A stretch of DNA of 64,000 nt, from the NCBI RefSeq assembly GCF_009725165.1, contig NZ_WNZW01000004.1, positions 215,450-279,449 of the forward strand, written 5' to 3'. The stretch is from Paenibacillus woosongensis (lineage in GTDB: Bacteria; Bacillota; Bacilli; Paenibacillales; Paenibacillaceae). The notes under the pieces were generated by a model. It was not told where the DNA came from and did not search any database. It worked only from the letters and a program-made list of their open reading frames with translations. Shown piece by piece: positions 9,569-19,848 of this stretch. Made by a program: the position numbers and the translations under genes. Positions within the stretch are counted from its first letter, which is position 1. Every line of letters begins with the position of its first letter.

Positions 9569-11905
9569 ATGGGATCCCATAAATCCAAGAGCCGTCGTTT
9601 TCCTTTGTTGCCCTTGCGCGGCCTTCTCGTCTATCCGAGCATGGTGTTGCATTTGGACGTAGGCCGGGAGAAATCGGTAAAGGCGCTGGAAAAAGCGATG
9701 GTAGACGACAATTTAATTCTCCTCTGTTCTCAATCCGAAGTGAACATAGAAGAGCCGACCCAGGAAGATATATTCCGCATCGGAACAGTAGCGAAAGTTC
9801 GGCAGATGCTGAAACTCCCTAACGGTACGATCCGTGTATTGGTCGAAGGGGTAGAGCGCGCCGAAATTATTGAATATTTGGACAATGACGAGCATTATGA
9901 GGTGCTTGCTCAGGAGCGTCCTGAAGAGGAAGTGCTTGATCCTGAGGTAGATGCCCTTATGCGAACCGTACTAAACCAATTCGAGCACTATATTAACTTG
10001 TCCAAGAAAGTAACGCCGGAGACGTTGGCTGCCGTGTCTGATATTGAGGAAGCCGGCCGCCTGGCGGATGTCATTACTAGCCATTTGTCGCTAAAGATTA
10101 AGGACAAACAGGAGATTTTAGAGACAATCGATGTAAGGAAACGGCTGGAGAAGCTGCTCGATATATTGAATAATGAGCGCGAAGTACTGGAACTGGAGCG
10201 CAAAATCAGCCAGCGCGTCAAGAAGCAAATGGAAAAGACGCAGAAGGAATACTATTTGCGCGAGCAGATGAAGGCGATTCAGAAGGAGCTAGGCGAGAAG
10301 GAAGGCCGGGCTGGCGAAGCGGAGGAGCTGCGCGCCCAACTGGAGGAGAAGAACCCGCCGGAGCATGTCCGGGAGAAGGTCGAGAAAGAAATCGACCGCC
10401 TCGAGAAGATGCCGGCCAGTTCCGCTGAAGGCGGCGTCATTCGCAATTATGTGGATTGGCTGCTCAGCCTGCCTTGGAACGAGAGAACCGAGGATGACCT
10501 CGACTTGGCCAAAGCGGAGCAAGTGCTCAACGAGGATCATTACGGCCTCGATAAGCCGAAGGAGCGCGTGCTGGAATATTTGGCGGTACAGAAGCTCGTG
10601 AAGAAGCTCAAAGGACCGATTCTCTGCCTAGTAGGACCGCCGGGGGTAGGGAAAACATCGCTTGCCCGTTCGATCGCCCGCTCGCTCGGCCGGGAGTTCG
10701 TGCGGATTTCACTGGGCGGCGTTAGGGATGAAGCCGAAATTCGCGGCCATCGCCGCACTTATGTAGGAGCGATGCCTGGACGGATCATCCAGGGCATGAA
10801 GACGGCGGGGACGCTGAATCCCGTATTTTTGCTTGACGAGATCGACAAAATGGCCTCCGATTTCCGCGGGGACCCATCTGCTGCGCTGCTGGAGGTGCTG
10901 GATCCCGAGCAGAACAACACGTTCAGCGACCATTTCATCGAGCTCCCGTTCGATTTGTCGAATGTCATGTTCGTGACGACGGCCAATGCAGTGCATAACA
11001 TTCCGCGTCCACTGCTCGACCGGATGGAAATGCTCTATATTCCGGGGTATACCGAGCTTGAGAAGCTGCAAATCGCATCGCGTTACCTGCTTCCAAAGCA
11101 GAAGCGCGACCACGGGCTCGAGCCGGAGCAGCTCGAGATCGGCGAAGAGAGTCTGCTGCGGACGATCCGTGAATACACCAGGGAATCGGGCGTGCGTAAT
11201 CTGGAGCAGCAGGTTGCGGCGTTATGCCGGAAAGCGGCCAAGATTATCGTCTCCGGCGATGCAGAACGTATCGTAATCGAGCCGGATGACATCAAGGATT
11301 ATTTAGGCGTGCCGAAATACAGATACGGTGTAGCCGACCTGGAGGATCAGATTGGGACGGTAACCGGCCTCGCCTGGACGGAGGTCGGCGGCGAAACCCT
11401 CGTCATCGAGGTCACCGTCGTTCCGGGTACCGGCAAGCTGACATTGACCGGTAAGCTTGGCGACGTCATGAAGGAATCGGCACAGGCAGCCTTCAGCTAT
11501 ACTAGATCCAAGGCGGCCGAGCTGAATATTCCGCTTGATTTCCATGAGAAGAACGACATTCATATTCATATTCCGGAGGGCGCCATACCGAAAGACGGGC
11601 CTTCCGCGGGCATTACGATCGCTACGGCGCTGATCTCCGCGCTGACGAACCGCTATGTATCCAAAGACGTGGCGATGACCGGTGAGATCACGCTGCGGGG
11701 ACGCGTGCTGCCGATCGGCGGCCTAAAGGAGAAATCCCTGGCGGCCCATCGCGCAGGCTACAAGAAAATTTTGCTCCCTAAAGATAACGAGCGCGACCTG
11801 CGGGATATTCCGGACAGCGTGAAGGAAGAAGTCGTATTTGTTCCTGTGTCCCATATGGACCAGGTACTGGAGCACGCTCTTGTAGACCAATCCGGGATTC
11901 ATTAG
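9569..11905 (+). CDS. lonA: ATP-dependent protease La (LonA)
   Basis: The 778-residue cytosolic quality-control protease combines three parts. An N-terminal substrate-binding LAN domain (begins [17 protein letters not shown]) is followed by coiled-coil helices (about 190-270), an AAA+ module and a peptidase domain. The AAA+ module has Walker [10 protein letters not shown] and Walker [12 protein letters not shown]. The peptidase domain has the catalytic Ser-Lys pair in DGPSAGIT and [17 protein letters not shown] precedes the ATG. Length is normal (B. subtilis LonA is 774). ysxC follows after 14 bp, and that gene pairing is conserved in Bacillales. Confidence 0.97.
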   Translation: MGSHKSKSRRFPLLPLRGLLVYPSMVLHLDVGREKSVKALEKAMVDDNLILLCSQSEVNIEEPTQEDIFRIGTVAKVRQMLKLPNGTIRVLVEGVERAEIIEYLDNDEHYEVLAQERPEEEVLDPEVDALMRTVLNQFEHYINLSKKVTPETLAAVSDIEEAGRLADVITSHLSLKIKDKQEILETIDVRKRLEKLLDILNNEREVLELERKISQRVKKQMEKTQKEYYLREQMKAIQKELGEKEGRAGEAEELRAQLEEKNPPEHVREKVEKEIDRLEKMPASSAEGGVIRNYVDWLLSLPWNERTEDDLDLAKAEQVLNEDHYGLDKPKERVLEYLAVQKLVKKLKGPILCLVGPPGVGKTSLARSIARSLGREFVRISLGGVRDEAEIRGHRRTYVGAMPGRIIQGMKTAGTLNPVFLLDEIDKMASDFRGDPSAALLEVLDPEQNNTFSDHFIELPFDLSNVMFVTTANAVHNIPRPLLDRMEMLYIPGYTELEKLQIASRYLLPKQKRDHGLEPEQLEIGEESLLRTIREYTRESGVRNLEQQVAALCRKAAKIIVSGDAERIVIEPDDIKDYLGVPKYRYGVADLEDQIGTVTGLAWTEVGGETLVIEVTVVPGTGKLTLTGKLGDVMKESAQAAFSYTRSKAAELNIPLDFHEKNDIHIHIPEGAIPKDGPSAGITIATALISALTNRYVSKDVAMTGEITLRGRVLPIGGLKEKSLAAHRAGYKKILLPKDNERDLRDIPDSVKEEVVFVPVSHMDQVLEHALVDQSGIH

Positions 11906-11919
11906 AGAGGAATTCACCT

Positions 11920-12537
11920 ATGAAAGTTACGAATGCAGAATTTGTGATCAGTGCGGTACGCCCTGATCAATATCCAGAAGACGCCCTGCCGGAGATTGCT
12001 CTGGCCGGGCGATCCAACGTTGGCAAGTCATCCCTGATTAACCGGATGATTAACCGCAAGAACCTGGCTCGCACCAGCTCGACGCCGGGCAAGACGCAGC
12101 ATTTGAATTATTATCGCATTAATGATCAGTTGTATTTCGTTGATTTGCCGGGATACGGCTATGCCAAGGTTTCGAAGACGCAGCGCCAGGTATGGGGGCA
12201 GATGATCGAGAAATATTTGCTCGAGAGGGACCGCCTGAAGCTGATTCTTCTCGTTATTGATTTAAGGCATCCCCCAACCAAGGACGACGAAATGATGTAC
12301 GATTGGCTGAAGCATTACGACCTGCCGGTATGTGTAGTCGGAACAAAAGCGGATAAAATTCCAAAATCCCGCTGGCAGAAGCATATTAAAATTATTAAGG
12401 ATTCACTCGTCCTTCGGGCAAGGGATGAGTTTGTCATGTTCTCTTCCGAAGAGGGAATTGGCAAGGATGAGCTGTGGAGCCATATTAGCCGTCATATTCT
12501 TGAGGAGCAGCAGGCCGAGCAGGATGCCTTTGAATGA
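11920..12537 (+). CDS. ysxC: Ribosome biogenesis GTPase YsxC/EngB
   Basis: The 205-residue TRAFAC GTPase is needed for large ribosomal subunit assembly. The G1 motif GRSNVGKSS (about residues 31-39), G3 DLPGYG, G4 TKAD and the C-terminal G5-like SSEEG are all present. AGAGAGGAATTCACCT precedes the ATG. It is the downstream partner of lonA and is probably on the same transcript. A weak hairpin with a T-run follows about 85 nt after the stop. Confidence 0.95.
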   Translation: MKVTNAEFVISAVRPDQYPEDALPEIALAGRSNVGKSSLINRMINRKNLARTSSTPGKTQHLNYYRINDQLYFVDLPGYGYAKVSKTQRQVWGQMIEKYLLERDRLKLILLVIDLRHPPTKDDEMMYDWLKHYDLPVCVVGTKADKIPKSRWQKHIKIIKDSLVLRARDEFVMFSSEEGIGKDELWSHISRHILEEQQAEQDAFE

Positions 12538-12622
12538 AAAAATCATAAGAATCGATGGATAGCAAAGGGATTTGAAGGAGTTATAGCAGGAAAGTGAGCA
12601 TGCAGGGGGATTTTTGGAGCTG

Positions 12623-12646
12623 AGAACGGCTAAATCCGTTTTTTTC
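12623..12646 (+). terminator. Weak terminator after ysxC
   Basis: A short AACGG/CCGTT stem with loop CTAAAT is followed by a T-run. Confidence 0.45.
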
Positions 12647-12747
12647 TGAAAAATGGCAGGAATTCACGTTTTGGACGCTGAGCAATACCTTGAATGAGTA
12701 GTGTATAATTATGATTAAGGATTGCTAAAAGAATTGAGGAGATTTTT

Positions 12748-13335
12748 ATGGCTCAGCGGTTAGCCACAGAATATGTTAATGCCAGTTTACGATTGTCGGA
12801 AGTTCAGATGTCCCAGTTTATTCACAAGGTATACGATCCTCATGTGCGCCAGAGAGTGAAAGTACTCGATAATGGCGGCCAAGAGGTGGTGCTGGAGGAT
12901 GATAGCGGAGAAGAAGTCCATCTGCCTTTTGACCGTAAGGACGGATATTATGTCTGTGAATTGTCTTTCCGCTTGGAAAAACCCCATTTAACGAACGTAA
13001 TGCGACTGTTATTTGCCGCCTTCAAAGGCTCGGGAATGGTTACGCGCATTTATAACGGATTCATGATGATGTATTATTATCAAGAGGGCCGCGTACGCAA
13101 AATCGTAGAGTATTCCCGTGATTCCTACAAATTGGTTTATGAACATAAGGATACGGTTGGCGAGCTGCAGCGGATTTACCGCAACAATGATGTGGAGCGG
13201 GAGATTGAACAGATTCACCGCGAGGTGAATGTTCTTCTGGATCAGCGCTTTGTCGCTGAGGACGCCAAGGTTGTACAGCGGATCGATAGCGAGCTTCGCA
13301 AGCATACTCGCCGTTTGTTTGTTCTGGAAGCCTGA
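12748..13335 (+). CDS. Hypothetical protein, 195 residues
   Basis: I do not recognise the family. The protein is soluble, with no signal peptide or membrane helix. It has an N-terminal half with alternating charged strands (VRQRVKVLDNGGQEVVLEDDSGEE), a central FMMMYYYQEGRVRKIVEYSR stretch and a highly charged helical C-terminal third (about 135-195) suited to coiled-coil pairing. TTGAGGAGATTTTT precedes the ATG. A TATAAT at 12704-12709 may be a -10 box, but no good -35 box stands 16-18 bp upstream. It is flanked by terminators on both sides, so it is probably a single-gene unit. Confidence 0.8.
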   Translation: MAQRLATEYVNASLRLSEVQMSQFIHKVYDPHVRQRVKVLDNGGQEVVLEDDSGEEVHLPFDRKDGYYVCELSFRLEKPHLTNVMRLLFAAFKGSGMVTRIYNGFMMMYYYQEGRVRKIVEYSRDSYKLVYEHKDTVGELQRIYRNNDVEREIEQIHREVNVLLDQRFVAEDAKVVQRIDSELRKHTRRLFVLEA

Positions 13336-13401
13336 AGAGGCTATAAATAATTTTCTAGACGGCTGTCACCATTGACGAGAGAATGACATAAAGTGGTAAG
13401 G

Positions 13402-13433
13402 AAAACTACCCTAATGCTAGGGTAGTTTTTTTT
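13402..13433 (+). terminator. Terminator after the 195-residue hypothetical gene
   Basis: An 11-bp stem (13402-13412 with 13419-13429, core ACTACCCT/AGGGTAGT) is followed by eight T residues. Confidence 0.85.
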
Positions 13434-13468
13434 CCGGGGCAACAAACAAACTTTTTTTGCGAAAAGTG

Positions 13469-13497
13469 TTGCATTTGTTACGGATAGATGGTATTTT
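13469..13497 (+). promoter_or_regulatory. Possible promoter of speD
   Basis: TTGCAT (13469-13474) and TATTTT (13492-13497) are 17 bp apart. The -10 box is a poor match. It would give a leader of about 140 nt. Confidence 0.4.
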
Positions 13498-13645
13498 TAA
13501 TCTCGTTGAAAAGAATATAGGAACCAGGATTCACTCAGGACATGGAGATGTTGCGAGAGATTTTTCCCTCGGGAAGTGAATGACGTAGGTCCTAGCGGAT
13601 GAAATTTTTTCAAACATTTTATTCCTAGGAAGGGGGAACCGAAGG

Positions 13646-14044
13646 ATGGAATATTCAACTTTCGGAAGACACGTTGCTGTTGATACTTGGGGAGTCGACT
13701 TTGAGGTACTGAACAATGCAGAGCTATTGCAAGCTCATTTGGTGGAAGCTGCTGAATCTTGTGGAGCAACGGTATTGTCCGTGCAATCCAAACAGTTCGA
13801 ACCGCAAGGTGCGACGGTACTTGTGTTGTTGTCGGAGAGCCATCTCTCGATTCATACGTATCCTGAGAGAGGGTTTGCTGCTATTGATTGCTATACTTGT
13901 GGAGAAACGGTTGATCCGCAATTGGCGATTGATTACCTGGTGTCCGTATTGAAGCCGGAGAAAATGTACGCGAAGAAGCTCATTCGCGGGCTGGGCGAGC
14001 TTGAGGTCGTAACGCCGGTTATGAATCAAGTGGAGCTCGTATAA
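13646..14044 (+). CDS. speD: S-adenosylmethionine decarboxylase proenzyme, spermidine synthesis
   Basis: The 132-residue prokaryotic class 1B enzyme supplies decarboxylated SAM as aminopropyl donor. It is made as a proenzyme that self-cleaves between Glu64 and Ser65 in LLSESHLSIHTYPE to create the pyruvoyl cofactor. The catalytic region FAAIDCYTCG follows. AAGGGGGAACCGAAGG precedes the ATG. It stands alone between terminators. speE is not in the window. Confidence 0.95.
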   Translation: MEYSTFGRHVAVDTWGVDFEVLNNAELLQAHLVEAAESCGATVLSVQSKQFEPQGATVLVLLSESHLSIHTYPERGFAAIDCYTCGETVDPQLAIDYLVSVLKPEKMYAKKLIRGLGELEVVTPVMNQVELV

Positions 14045-14107
14045 AGAAGAAATTAAAGACTCAGTGGTTTCGTAGCTCATAGTTTGCGGAAAATTGGGTA
14101 GAATAGG

Positions 14108-14143
14108 ATAACCATGGAGCAATTCCATGGTTATTTGTTTTTT
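14108..14143 (+). terminator. speD terminator
   Basis: A perfect 11-bp stem ATAACCATGGA/TCCATGGTTAT with loop GCAAT is followed by TTTGTTTTTT. Confidence 0.85.
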
Positions 14144-14286
14144 GGCGGAATTTTTTGGTTATCTTCATAAAGAGTTCATAAAACGCTCATCAAAACCACC
14201 GGGGAATCTGCCAGTCCTGTGATATAATTAACATAGTTTGTTTTCGATCGATGCTATGACATCTTAACAAGGCAGGTGAACTTGCA

Positions 14287-15696
14287 ATGCACATCGTCGT
14301 AGTCGGGTTGAACTATCGAACAGCGCCTGTGGAAGTCAGGGAACGTTTTACTTTTGCCGAACGGGATTTGCCGCAAGCGTTGCAAGAGTTGAAACGCACC
14401 AAGAGTGTATTGGAAGGCGTCATTATAGCAACCTGCAACAGAACGGAAATTTATGTCGTGGTTGACCGCTTGCACATGTGCGGTTATTTTATCCGCAGCT
14501 TCATGGAGCAGTGGTTTGGCATTCCTAGACAAGAGTTTACCCAACATTTATACATGTATGAGGACGAACAGGCTATCCGCCATCTGTTCCGGGTCGCATG
14601 CGGCCTTGATTCAATGGTGCTTGGCGAGACGCAAATTCTAGGTCAGGTTCGGAGCGCTTTTTTGCTCTCGCAAAAGGAGAAGGCTACGGGCACCTGGTTT
14701 AATATGCTATTTAAGCAGGCGATCACGCTGAGCAAGAGAGCCCATTCGGAGACAGCGATCGGCGAAAGCGCCGTATCGGTGAGTTATGCAGCTGTTGAAT
14801 TGGGCAAGCGGGTATTCGGCAGCTTCGAGGGCAAGAAGGTGCTTATTCTCGGCGCCGGCAAAATGAGCGAGCTGACGGCGAAGCATTTGAGCGGAGGCGG
14901 CGCGGCAGAGGTGCTTGTGGCTAACCGTACCTTCGGCCGTGCGCAGGAGCTGGCAGCCAAGTTCGACGGTACCCCGTGCTCGATGCAGGAAGCGATGCAG
15001 CGATTGCAGGACATCGATATTTTAATCAGCTCTACCGGGGCGGACGGTTACGTCATAACCTCGTCTCAGGTGCAAAACAGTATGAAGCAGCGGCCGGAAC
15101 GGCCACTGTTCATTATAGATATAGCGGTGCCTCGCGATATCGATCCAGCGATTGGGGAGCTTGACAATGTGTTCCTATATGATATTGACGATCTGGAAGG
15201 TATTGTGGAGAGCAACATGGAAATGCGCCGCGGCGAAGCTCTCAAAATCGATTGGATGATTGAAGAGGAGATGGGCGCGTTCGCCAACTGGCTGCAAACG
15301 CTTGGCGTCAGACCGGTCATTCGCGCACTGCAGGAGAAATCGACTTCGATTCATGAGAGCACAATGGAAAGCCTGTTCAATAAGCTGCCTGAGCTGGATG
15401 AGCGGCAGCGGAAGGTCATACGGCGTTTGACCAAGAGCATCGTGAATCAGATGATGCATGATCCGATTAACCGGATCAAGGAGATGGCCGGAGAGGAACA
15501 CGGAGTGGAAGCGCTCGAAATGTTCACACAAATTTTTGCGCTGGAGCAGCAGCTCGAGGCTCTGTCTGAATCTTCTACGGCTGCGGATCAGCAGAATAGC
15601 GCGACTCAGGAAATTTCTACGCAAGAACAAAAAGAGAAGAAAGAGCCGTCACTCGAAACAGAGACCGAGCTTCCGCTCGTGAAGGTATCTGTTTAA
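14287..15696 (+). CDS. hemA: Glutamyl-tRNA reductase, first step of tetrapyrrole synthesis
   Basis: The enzyme reduces Glu-tRNA(Glu) to glutamate-1-semialdehyde with NADPH. The catalytic Cys50 lies in ATCNRTEIY, the NADPH-binding domain has VLILGAGKMSE (about 191-201), and the C-terminal dimerisation helices are present. The last 50 or so residues are a low-complexity Glu/Ser/Thr tail not needed for activity, which makes it 469 residues, slightly longer than B. subtilis HemA (455). GGCAGGTGAAC precedes the ATG. It heads the haem gene cluster, but a possible terminator lies between it and the next gene. Confidence 0.96.
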   Translation: MHIVVVGLNYRTAPVEVRERFTFAERDLPQALQELKRTKSVLEGVIIATCNRTEIYVVVDRLHMCGYFIRSFMEQWFGIPRQEFTQHLYMYEDEQAIRHLFRVACGLDSMVLGETQILGQVRSAFLLSQKEKATGTWFNMLFKQAITLSKRAHSETAIGESAVSVSYAAVELGKRVFGSFEGKKVLILGAGKMSELTAKHLSGGGAAEVLVANRTFGRAQELAAKFDGTPCSMQEAMQRLQDIDILISSTGADGYVITSSQVQNSMKQRPERPLFIIDIAVPRDIDPAIGELDNVFLYDIDDLEGIVESNMEMRRGEALKIDWMIEEEMGAFANWLQTLGVRPVIRALQEKSTSIHESTMESLFNKLPELDERQRKVIRRLTKSIVNQMMHDPINRIKEMAGEEHGVEALEMFTQIFALEQQLEALSESSTAADQQNSATQEISTQEQKEKKEPSLETETELPLVKVSV

Positions 15697-15750
15697 AGCG
15701 GTAAGCCGCTTAGATCTTCATCTTTGAATATATGCCGGGATCATCATTGT

Positions 15751-15826
15751 ATGCCCTGAGCCTTCTGTTTATTCTCGTATTGCATTAGGGTGCAATCTGT
15801 ATAACGGAGGGTGCAGGGCATTTTTT
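15751..15826 (+). terminator. Branched terminator or attenuator after hemA
   Basis: An outer stem ATGCCCTG/CAGGGCAT (15751-15758 with 15814-15821) encloses a second perfect hairpin ATTGCA/TGCAAT (15779-15784 with 15791-15796) and ends in TTTTTT. The large enclosed loop makes it less certain than the other terminators. Confidence 0.5.
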
Positions 15827-15960
15827 GACGATATGGGAGGGCTTAGATTATGTTTTGGCGGCGGACGTGGCAAAATAAAGGATGGTAGGTTATGCTATTA
15901 TCAATGTAAAATGACGTATGAATGATCCGCCGTCCATGGCTGGATATGGGAGTGGTAAGC

Positions 15961-16614
15961 ATGAACGTCCCGCATTATATTCCCGTGATGCTAAACTGCG
16001 CGGGAAGACGCTGCATTGTCGTTGGCGGCGGGGTAATCGCCGAAAGGAAAGCTAGCGCCCTGCTGGCATCCTCTGCAGAGACGATCGTCATCAGCCCTTC
16101 GCTAACGCCTTTTTTAGTGTCTTGTTACGAGAAGGGGCAGCTGCACTGGATAAAACGGGAATATCGGGAGGGCGACTTAAGCGGGGCTTTTTTGGCATAT
16201 GCGGCAACGAACGACAGTCAGGTGAACGAAGCCGTCGTTGCCGAGGCGGAGAGCCGGGGCGTGCCTGTGAACGATACCGGCGACGGAGCACGGGGCTCCT
16301 TCATTACGCCGGCTTCGATCCGCAGGGGCGGCCTGATTGTGGCTGTATCTACTTCTGGAGCAGGGCCAACGGTTTCCCGAAGGTTATGCGTGGAGGTCGA
16401 CGAGCTGTTCGGGGAGCATTACGAGATTTATATTGATTTCTTAAGCGAGATCAGGGTAAGGATTAAAGAACAGGTGCTTGACCGGGAGAGACGCCAGCTA
16501 TTGTTTAAAGCGTTAGCCGAAATGGATATATTGGCGGAAATTCGTGAAGGACGATTTCGTCCTTGGAGCGAGGAGAAGCTCGCTGCATGGATTGATGCAT
16601 ATCAGGAGGAATAA
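15961..16614 (+). CDS. Precorrin-2 dehydrogenase (SirC/Met8 type), sirohaem branch
   Basis: The enzyme oxidises precorrin-2 to sirohydrochlorin with NAD+. The N-terminal Rossmann motif is [12 protein letters not shown] (about residues 18-29), followed by [11 protein letters not shown] and [15 protein letters not shown], both characteristic of the Met8/CysG-N family. I chose ATG 15961 ([10 protein letters not shown]), giving 217 residues, over an in-frame ATG 39 bases upstream that adds unrelated residues. GGGAGTGG precedes it. Whether it also has ferrochelatase activity cannot be judged. It takes the place that hemX has in the B. subtilis hem operon and lies 2 bp before hemC. Confidence 0.88.
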   Translation: MNVPHYIPVMLNCAGRRCIVVGGGVIAERKASALLASSAETIVISPSLTPFLVSCYEKGQLHWIKREYREGDLSGAFLAYAATNDSQVNEAVVAEAESRGVPVNDTGDGARGSFITPASIRRGGLIVAVSTSGAGPTVSRRLCVEVDELFGEHYEIYIDFLSEIRVRIKEQVLDRERRQLLFKALAEMDILAEIREGRFRPWSEEKLAAWIDAYQEE

Positions 16615-16616
16615 AG

Positions 16617-17576
16617 ATGAAAAAACGTACGATTGTCGTCGGTACTAGACAGAGCCAATTGGCGCTGACGCAGACGGGTCAGGTTATTGATGCGCTGAAA
16701 GCGATATGCGAGGAGCATGGGCTGCCCTATGATTTCGAGATTCGCAAGATTGTGACGAAGGGCGACCGTATACTGGACGTAACGTTATCGAAGGTAGGGG
16801 GCAAAGGCTTGTTTGTGAAGGAAATTGAGCAGGCTATGCTGAGCGGCGAAATCGATATGGCGGTACATAGTATGAAGGATATGCCTTCCGTGCTTCAGGA
16901 AGGTCTTGTAACCGGTGCGGTTCCACGGAGGGTCGACCCCCGGGATGCGCTGATTTCCAGGAACGGCCTGAGCTTGGACGAGCTTCCGCAAGGGGCAAAG
17001 ATCGGTACGAGCAGCCTGCGCCGCTCGAGTCAGCTGAAGAAATACCGTCCGGACCTGAGGCTGGAATGGATTCGGGGCAATATCGATTCCAGACTGCGCA
17101 AATTGGAGACCGAGGGCTTCGATGCCATTATTCTTGCTGCGGCGGGCTTGTACCGGATGGGCTGGGAGGATCGGATTACCTCATTTTTGCCAGTAGAGGT
17201 ATGTTTGCCTGCCGTCGGCCAGGGCGCGCTGGGCATTGAATGCCGTGAAAGCGACGAGGAGGTGCGCGATCTTCTGTCGCTGTACAATGATCGGGATACC
17301 GAGCTGACCGTCGCTGCAGAGCGCCAATTCCTGCGCGTATTGAACGGTGGCTGCCAGGTTCCGATCGGTGCATATGCTACCTTGGTGCAGGAGGAATCCG
17401 GGATCGGAACGGGAGGAGCGCGCATCGAATTGACGGGGCTGGTCGGAACGCCGGACGGACGGCTTGTTCTGAAGGATGTCCTGACCGGCGAGGATCCGCT
17501 GAAGCTGGGCGATGAGGTTGCAGCTAAGCTGATTTCTAGAGGAGCGGACGAAATTTTGGCGGAAGTCAGGGAGTGA
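16617..17576 (+). CDS. hemC: Porphobilinogen deaminase (hydroxymethylbilane synthase)
   Basis: The 319-residue product polymerises four porphobilinogens into hydroxymethylbilane on a dipyrromethane cofactor. That cofactor is attached to the cysteine of LNGGCQVP (about residue 246). The N-terminal [11 protein letters not shown] motif and the substrate-site arginine segment [12 protein letters not shown] are intact. AGGAGGAATAAAG precedes the ATG. The stop codon overlaps the start of the next gene (GTGA), so hemC and the cobA-hemD fusion are translationally coupled. Confidence 0.97.
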   Translation: MKKRTIVVGTRQSQLALTQTGQVIDALKAICEEHGLPYDFEIRKIVTKGDRILDVTLSKVGGKGLFVKEIEQAMLSGEIDMAVHSMKDMPSVLQEGLVTGAVPRRVDPRDALISRNGLSLDELPQGAKIGTSSLRRSSQLKKYRPDLRLEWIRGNIDSRLRKLETEGFDAIILAAAGLYRMGWEDRITSFLPVEVCLPAVGQGALGIECRESDEEVRDLLSLYNDRDTELTVAAERQFLRVLNGGCQVPIGAYATLVQEESGIGTGGARIELTGLVGTPDGRLVLKDVLTGEDPLKLGDEVAAKLISRGADEILAEVRE

Positions 17577-19129
17577 GTGATGGGATGGCTGGAAAGGTAT
17601 ATTTAGTCGGGGCGGGGCCCGGCGATGCTAGATTGATTACAGTAAAGGGATTGCAATGTCTGGAAAAGGGGGATGTCGTCGTATACGACCGGCTGGCGAA
17701 TCCCAGCTTGCTGAGGAAAATGAAGCCTGGTGCAGAGAAGATCTATGTAGGCAAGCTGCCGGACCGTCATACGATGAAACAGGAGGAGATTAATCAACTC
17801 CTCGTGGACTTGGCGCTGACGGGGAAGACCGTTGTCCGTCTGAAGGGCGGCGATCCGACGATCTTCGGCCGCGTAGGCGAAGAGGCCGAGCTGCTTCGCA
17901 AGCATGGAATTCCTTATGAGATCGTACCGGGAATCACTGCAGCGATCTCGGTCCCTGCCTATGCGGGGATTCCGGTAACCCACCGGGACATGGCTTCCTC
18001 CCTGTCCATCATTACCGGACATGAGAGTCCTGAAAAGCTAGACAAGTCCATCAATTGGGAGAAGGTCACGAATGCAACGGGGACGCTCATTTTCATGATG
18101 GGCGTTGCCAAGATCGGGTACATCAGCAGGCAGCTGATAACGTACGGAAGATCTCCCGATACGCCCGTCGCTCTCGTGCGCTGGGGGACGCGGGCAGAAC
18201 AGGAGACCTTGACCGGCACGCTGGAGGACATCGAGCGTAAAGTGCAGCAGGCGAACTTTCAGCCGCCGGCCGTCATCGTCGTAGGGGAGGTCGTGACGCA
18301 GCGCGAGCATTTGAAGTGGGCGGAGACCCTGCCGCTGTTTGGCACGCGCGTGCTTGTTACCCGCGCCCGCAGTCAGGCCAGCGAGCTTGCTGCGCAGATC
18401 GAGGATTTGGGCGGCGAGCCGTATGAGTTCCCTGTCATCGATATTCGAATGCCTGAGGACGAGGAACAGATCGCTCATGCGGATGCGGCTTTAAGCCAAT
18501 TGGAGACGTATGACTGGGTGTTCTTCACAAGCGTCAACGGGGTGGAGTATTTCTTCAGGCGCTTGGAGAAACTGGGACAAGATGTCCGCTCACTTCATCG
18601 AGCGAGAATCGCTGCAGTCGGGCCGGCAACGAAGGAAGCGCTTCGAGCCCGCGGCATTGCCGCAGAGGAGCTGCCAGGACAATACCAGGCCGAGGGCATG
18701 TTCGAGGCGTACGGCGCCGAAATGTACGCCGGCCAGCAGGTGCTGCTGCCGCGGGGAGACCTTGGCCGCAATTGGCTGCCAGAGGTTCTTCGGGAGAAGG
18801 GGCTGAACGTGGCCGATGCCGTGATGTACGAGACCGTACCTGCCGGCGAGGAGGACGATGAGCTGCTGAAGCTCATCGAAGAGGGCGGCATCCATGTCGT
18901 GACCTTCACCAGCTCGTCGACAGTAAAGAACCTGGTTGCTGCCCTAAAGGGAATGGGGCTTGCAGACCCCGTTCAAGCCTTGTCTGGCGCTGCCATCGCC
19001 TGCATTGGCCCGCTTACTGCGCAAACGGCTAGGGACCTTGGCTTCAACGTCGATATGATGGCTGAAGAATCGACGATCAACAGCCTTGTCCAATCCCTTT
19101 GCGACTGGCGTGCCAGTAATCGTGATTAG
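17573..19129 (+). CDS. Fused uroporphyrinogen-III C-methyltransferase and uroporphyrinogen-III synthase
   Basis: The 518-residue two-domain protein pairs a CobA/SumT methyltransferase (about residues 5-245) with a HemD synthase (about 258-510). The CobA part has [30 protein letters not shown] and MGVAK. The HemD part has [22 protein letters not shown] and [10 protein letters not shown]. HemD closes hydroxymethylbilane to uroporphyrinogen III, the haem branch point. CobA then methylates it twice to precorrin-2, the substrate of the dehydrogenase encoded two genes upstream. GTG 17573 is taken as start, and ATG 17585 is an equally possible in-frame alternative. Such fusions are known in several Bacillota. 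Confidence 0.93.
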   Translation: MSDGMAGKVYLVGAGPGDARLITVKGLQCLEKGDVVVYDRLANPSLLRKMKPGAEKIYVGKLPDRHTMKQEEINQLLVDLALTGKTVVRLKGGDPTIFGRVGEEAELLRKHGIPYEIVPGITAAISVPAYAGIPVTHRDMASSLSIITGHESPEKLDKSINWEKVTNATGTLIFMMGVAKIGYISRQLITYGRSPDTPVALVRWGTRAEQETLTGTLEDIERKVQQANFQPPAVIVVGEVVTQREHLKWAETLPLFGTRVLVTRARSQASELAAQIEDLGGEPYEFPVIDIRMPEDEEQIAHADAALSQLETYDWVFFTSVNGVEYFFRRLEKLGQDVRSLHRARIAAVGPATKEALRARGIAAEELPGQYQAEGMFEAYGAEMYAGQQVLLPRGDLGRNWLPEVLREKGLNVADAVMYETVPAGEEDDELLKLIEEGGIHVVTFTSSSTVKNLVAALKGMGLADPVQALSGAAIACIGPLTAQTARDLGFNVDMMAEESTINSLVQSLCDWRASNRD

Positions 19130-19848
19130 CTATGGAATAGCTCTCATAATTTATATATTTTGCACTGCAGCAAGCGTATCCCGCAAGGGAGAACGCCAGT
19201 ACCGTAGTCAGTAGCAGTAAGAGGCACCACGTAAAGTAACTAATCTCTGCGCCGTAGTGAGCGTATCCCCGCAGGGGACAGCGCCAATACCGTAGTCAGT
19301 AGCAGTAAGAGTCACCACGTAAAGTAACTAATCTCTGCACCGTAGTGAGCGTATCCCTGCAGGGGAGAGCGCCGGAACCGTAGTCAGTAGCAGTAAGAGG
19401 CACAGCGCAAAAGTAACTAATCCTTGCGCTGTAGTGAGCGAATCCCCGCAGGGGACAGCGCCCCTGACAACCAGCCTAACTCAATACAGCCAAATAAACC
19501 CTACCCACCCAGACAGCAGGAGAGTCTAACGTAGAGCGGGCCCGTTAGGGCGGCAAGCGACTGATTGCACACTGCCTGCCCGGGAGCGCCACCCGCAGCA
19601 GGGCTGAGCAGAATGTTTACCCAGGTTGCCCCGGGGCGCCAAAAGTAAGACGTACCCGAAGGGGGAAAAGCGTTCCACACACCAAACCTAAGCGCATCCC
19701 CGCCAGGGGACAGCGATGCAGGAGCGCCTCTGCCCCTCCCACGTTATTCCCATTGCGGGAGTCCAGAGGGCGCAGCCCTTGGAGCCCTCCCTTACGACAA
19801 GGGAGGGTTTGGGTGGGATGGGATCAATTTGAAAGGACGATACCAACT
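19130..19848. other. Gene-free GC-rich region of repeats between hemD and hemB
   Basis: No convincing gene is present. The left half is the tandem repeat described separately. The middle (19490-19680) is GC-rich with short inverted repeats such as CTAACG/CGTTAG near 19527-19549. A fifth isolated repeat core (GCGCATCCCCG...AGGGGACAGCG) lies at 19692-19715. The right end carries AGAGGGCGCAGCCCT and a perfect 9-bp hairpin CCCTCCCTT/AAGGGAGGG (19785-19807) just upstream of hemB. Confidence 0.6.
19159..19468 (+). repeat. Tandem repeat, about 88-bp unit, three and a half copies
   Basis: The core AGCGTATCCCCGCAGGGGA starts at about 19173, 19260, 19348 and 19437 (periods 87, 88 and 89). Between cores the phrases CCGTAGTCAGTAGCAGTAAGAG and AAGTAACTAATC recur with few changes. 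Each core contains a TCCCC/GGGGA palindrome that could form a small hairpin. Spacing and degeneracy do not fit a CRISPR array: the whole unit repeats, with no variable spacers. Confidence 0.85.

Noticed and set aside
19159..19468. Possible CRISPR array
   Set aside because: The unit of about 88 bp repeats as a whole, with drift, and there are no unique spacers of constant length and no cas genes.
19753..19848. N-terminal extension of HemB
   Set aside because: The 32 extra residues are read from repeat DNA and are not part of the HemB family. ATG 19849 gives the normal length.
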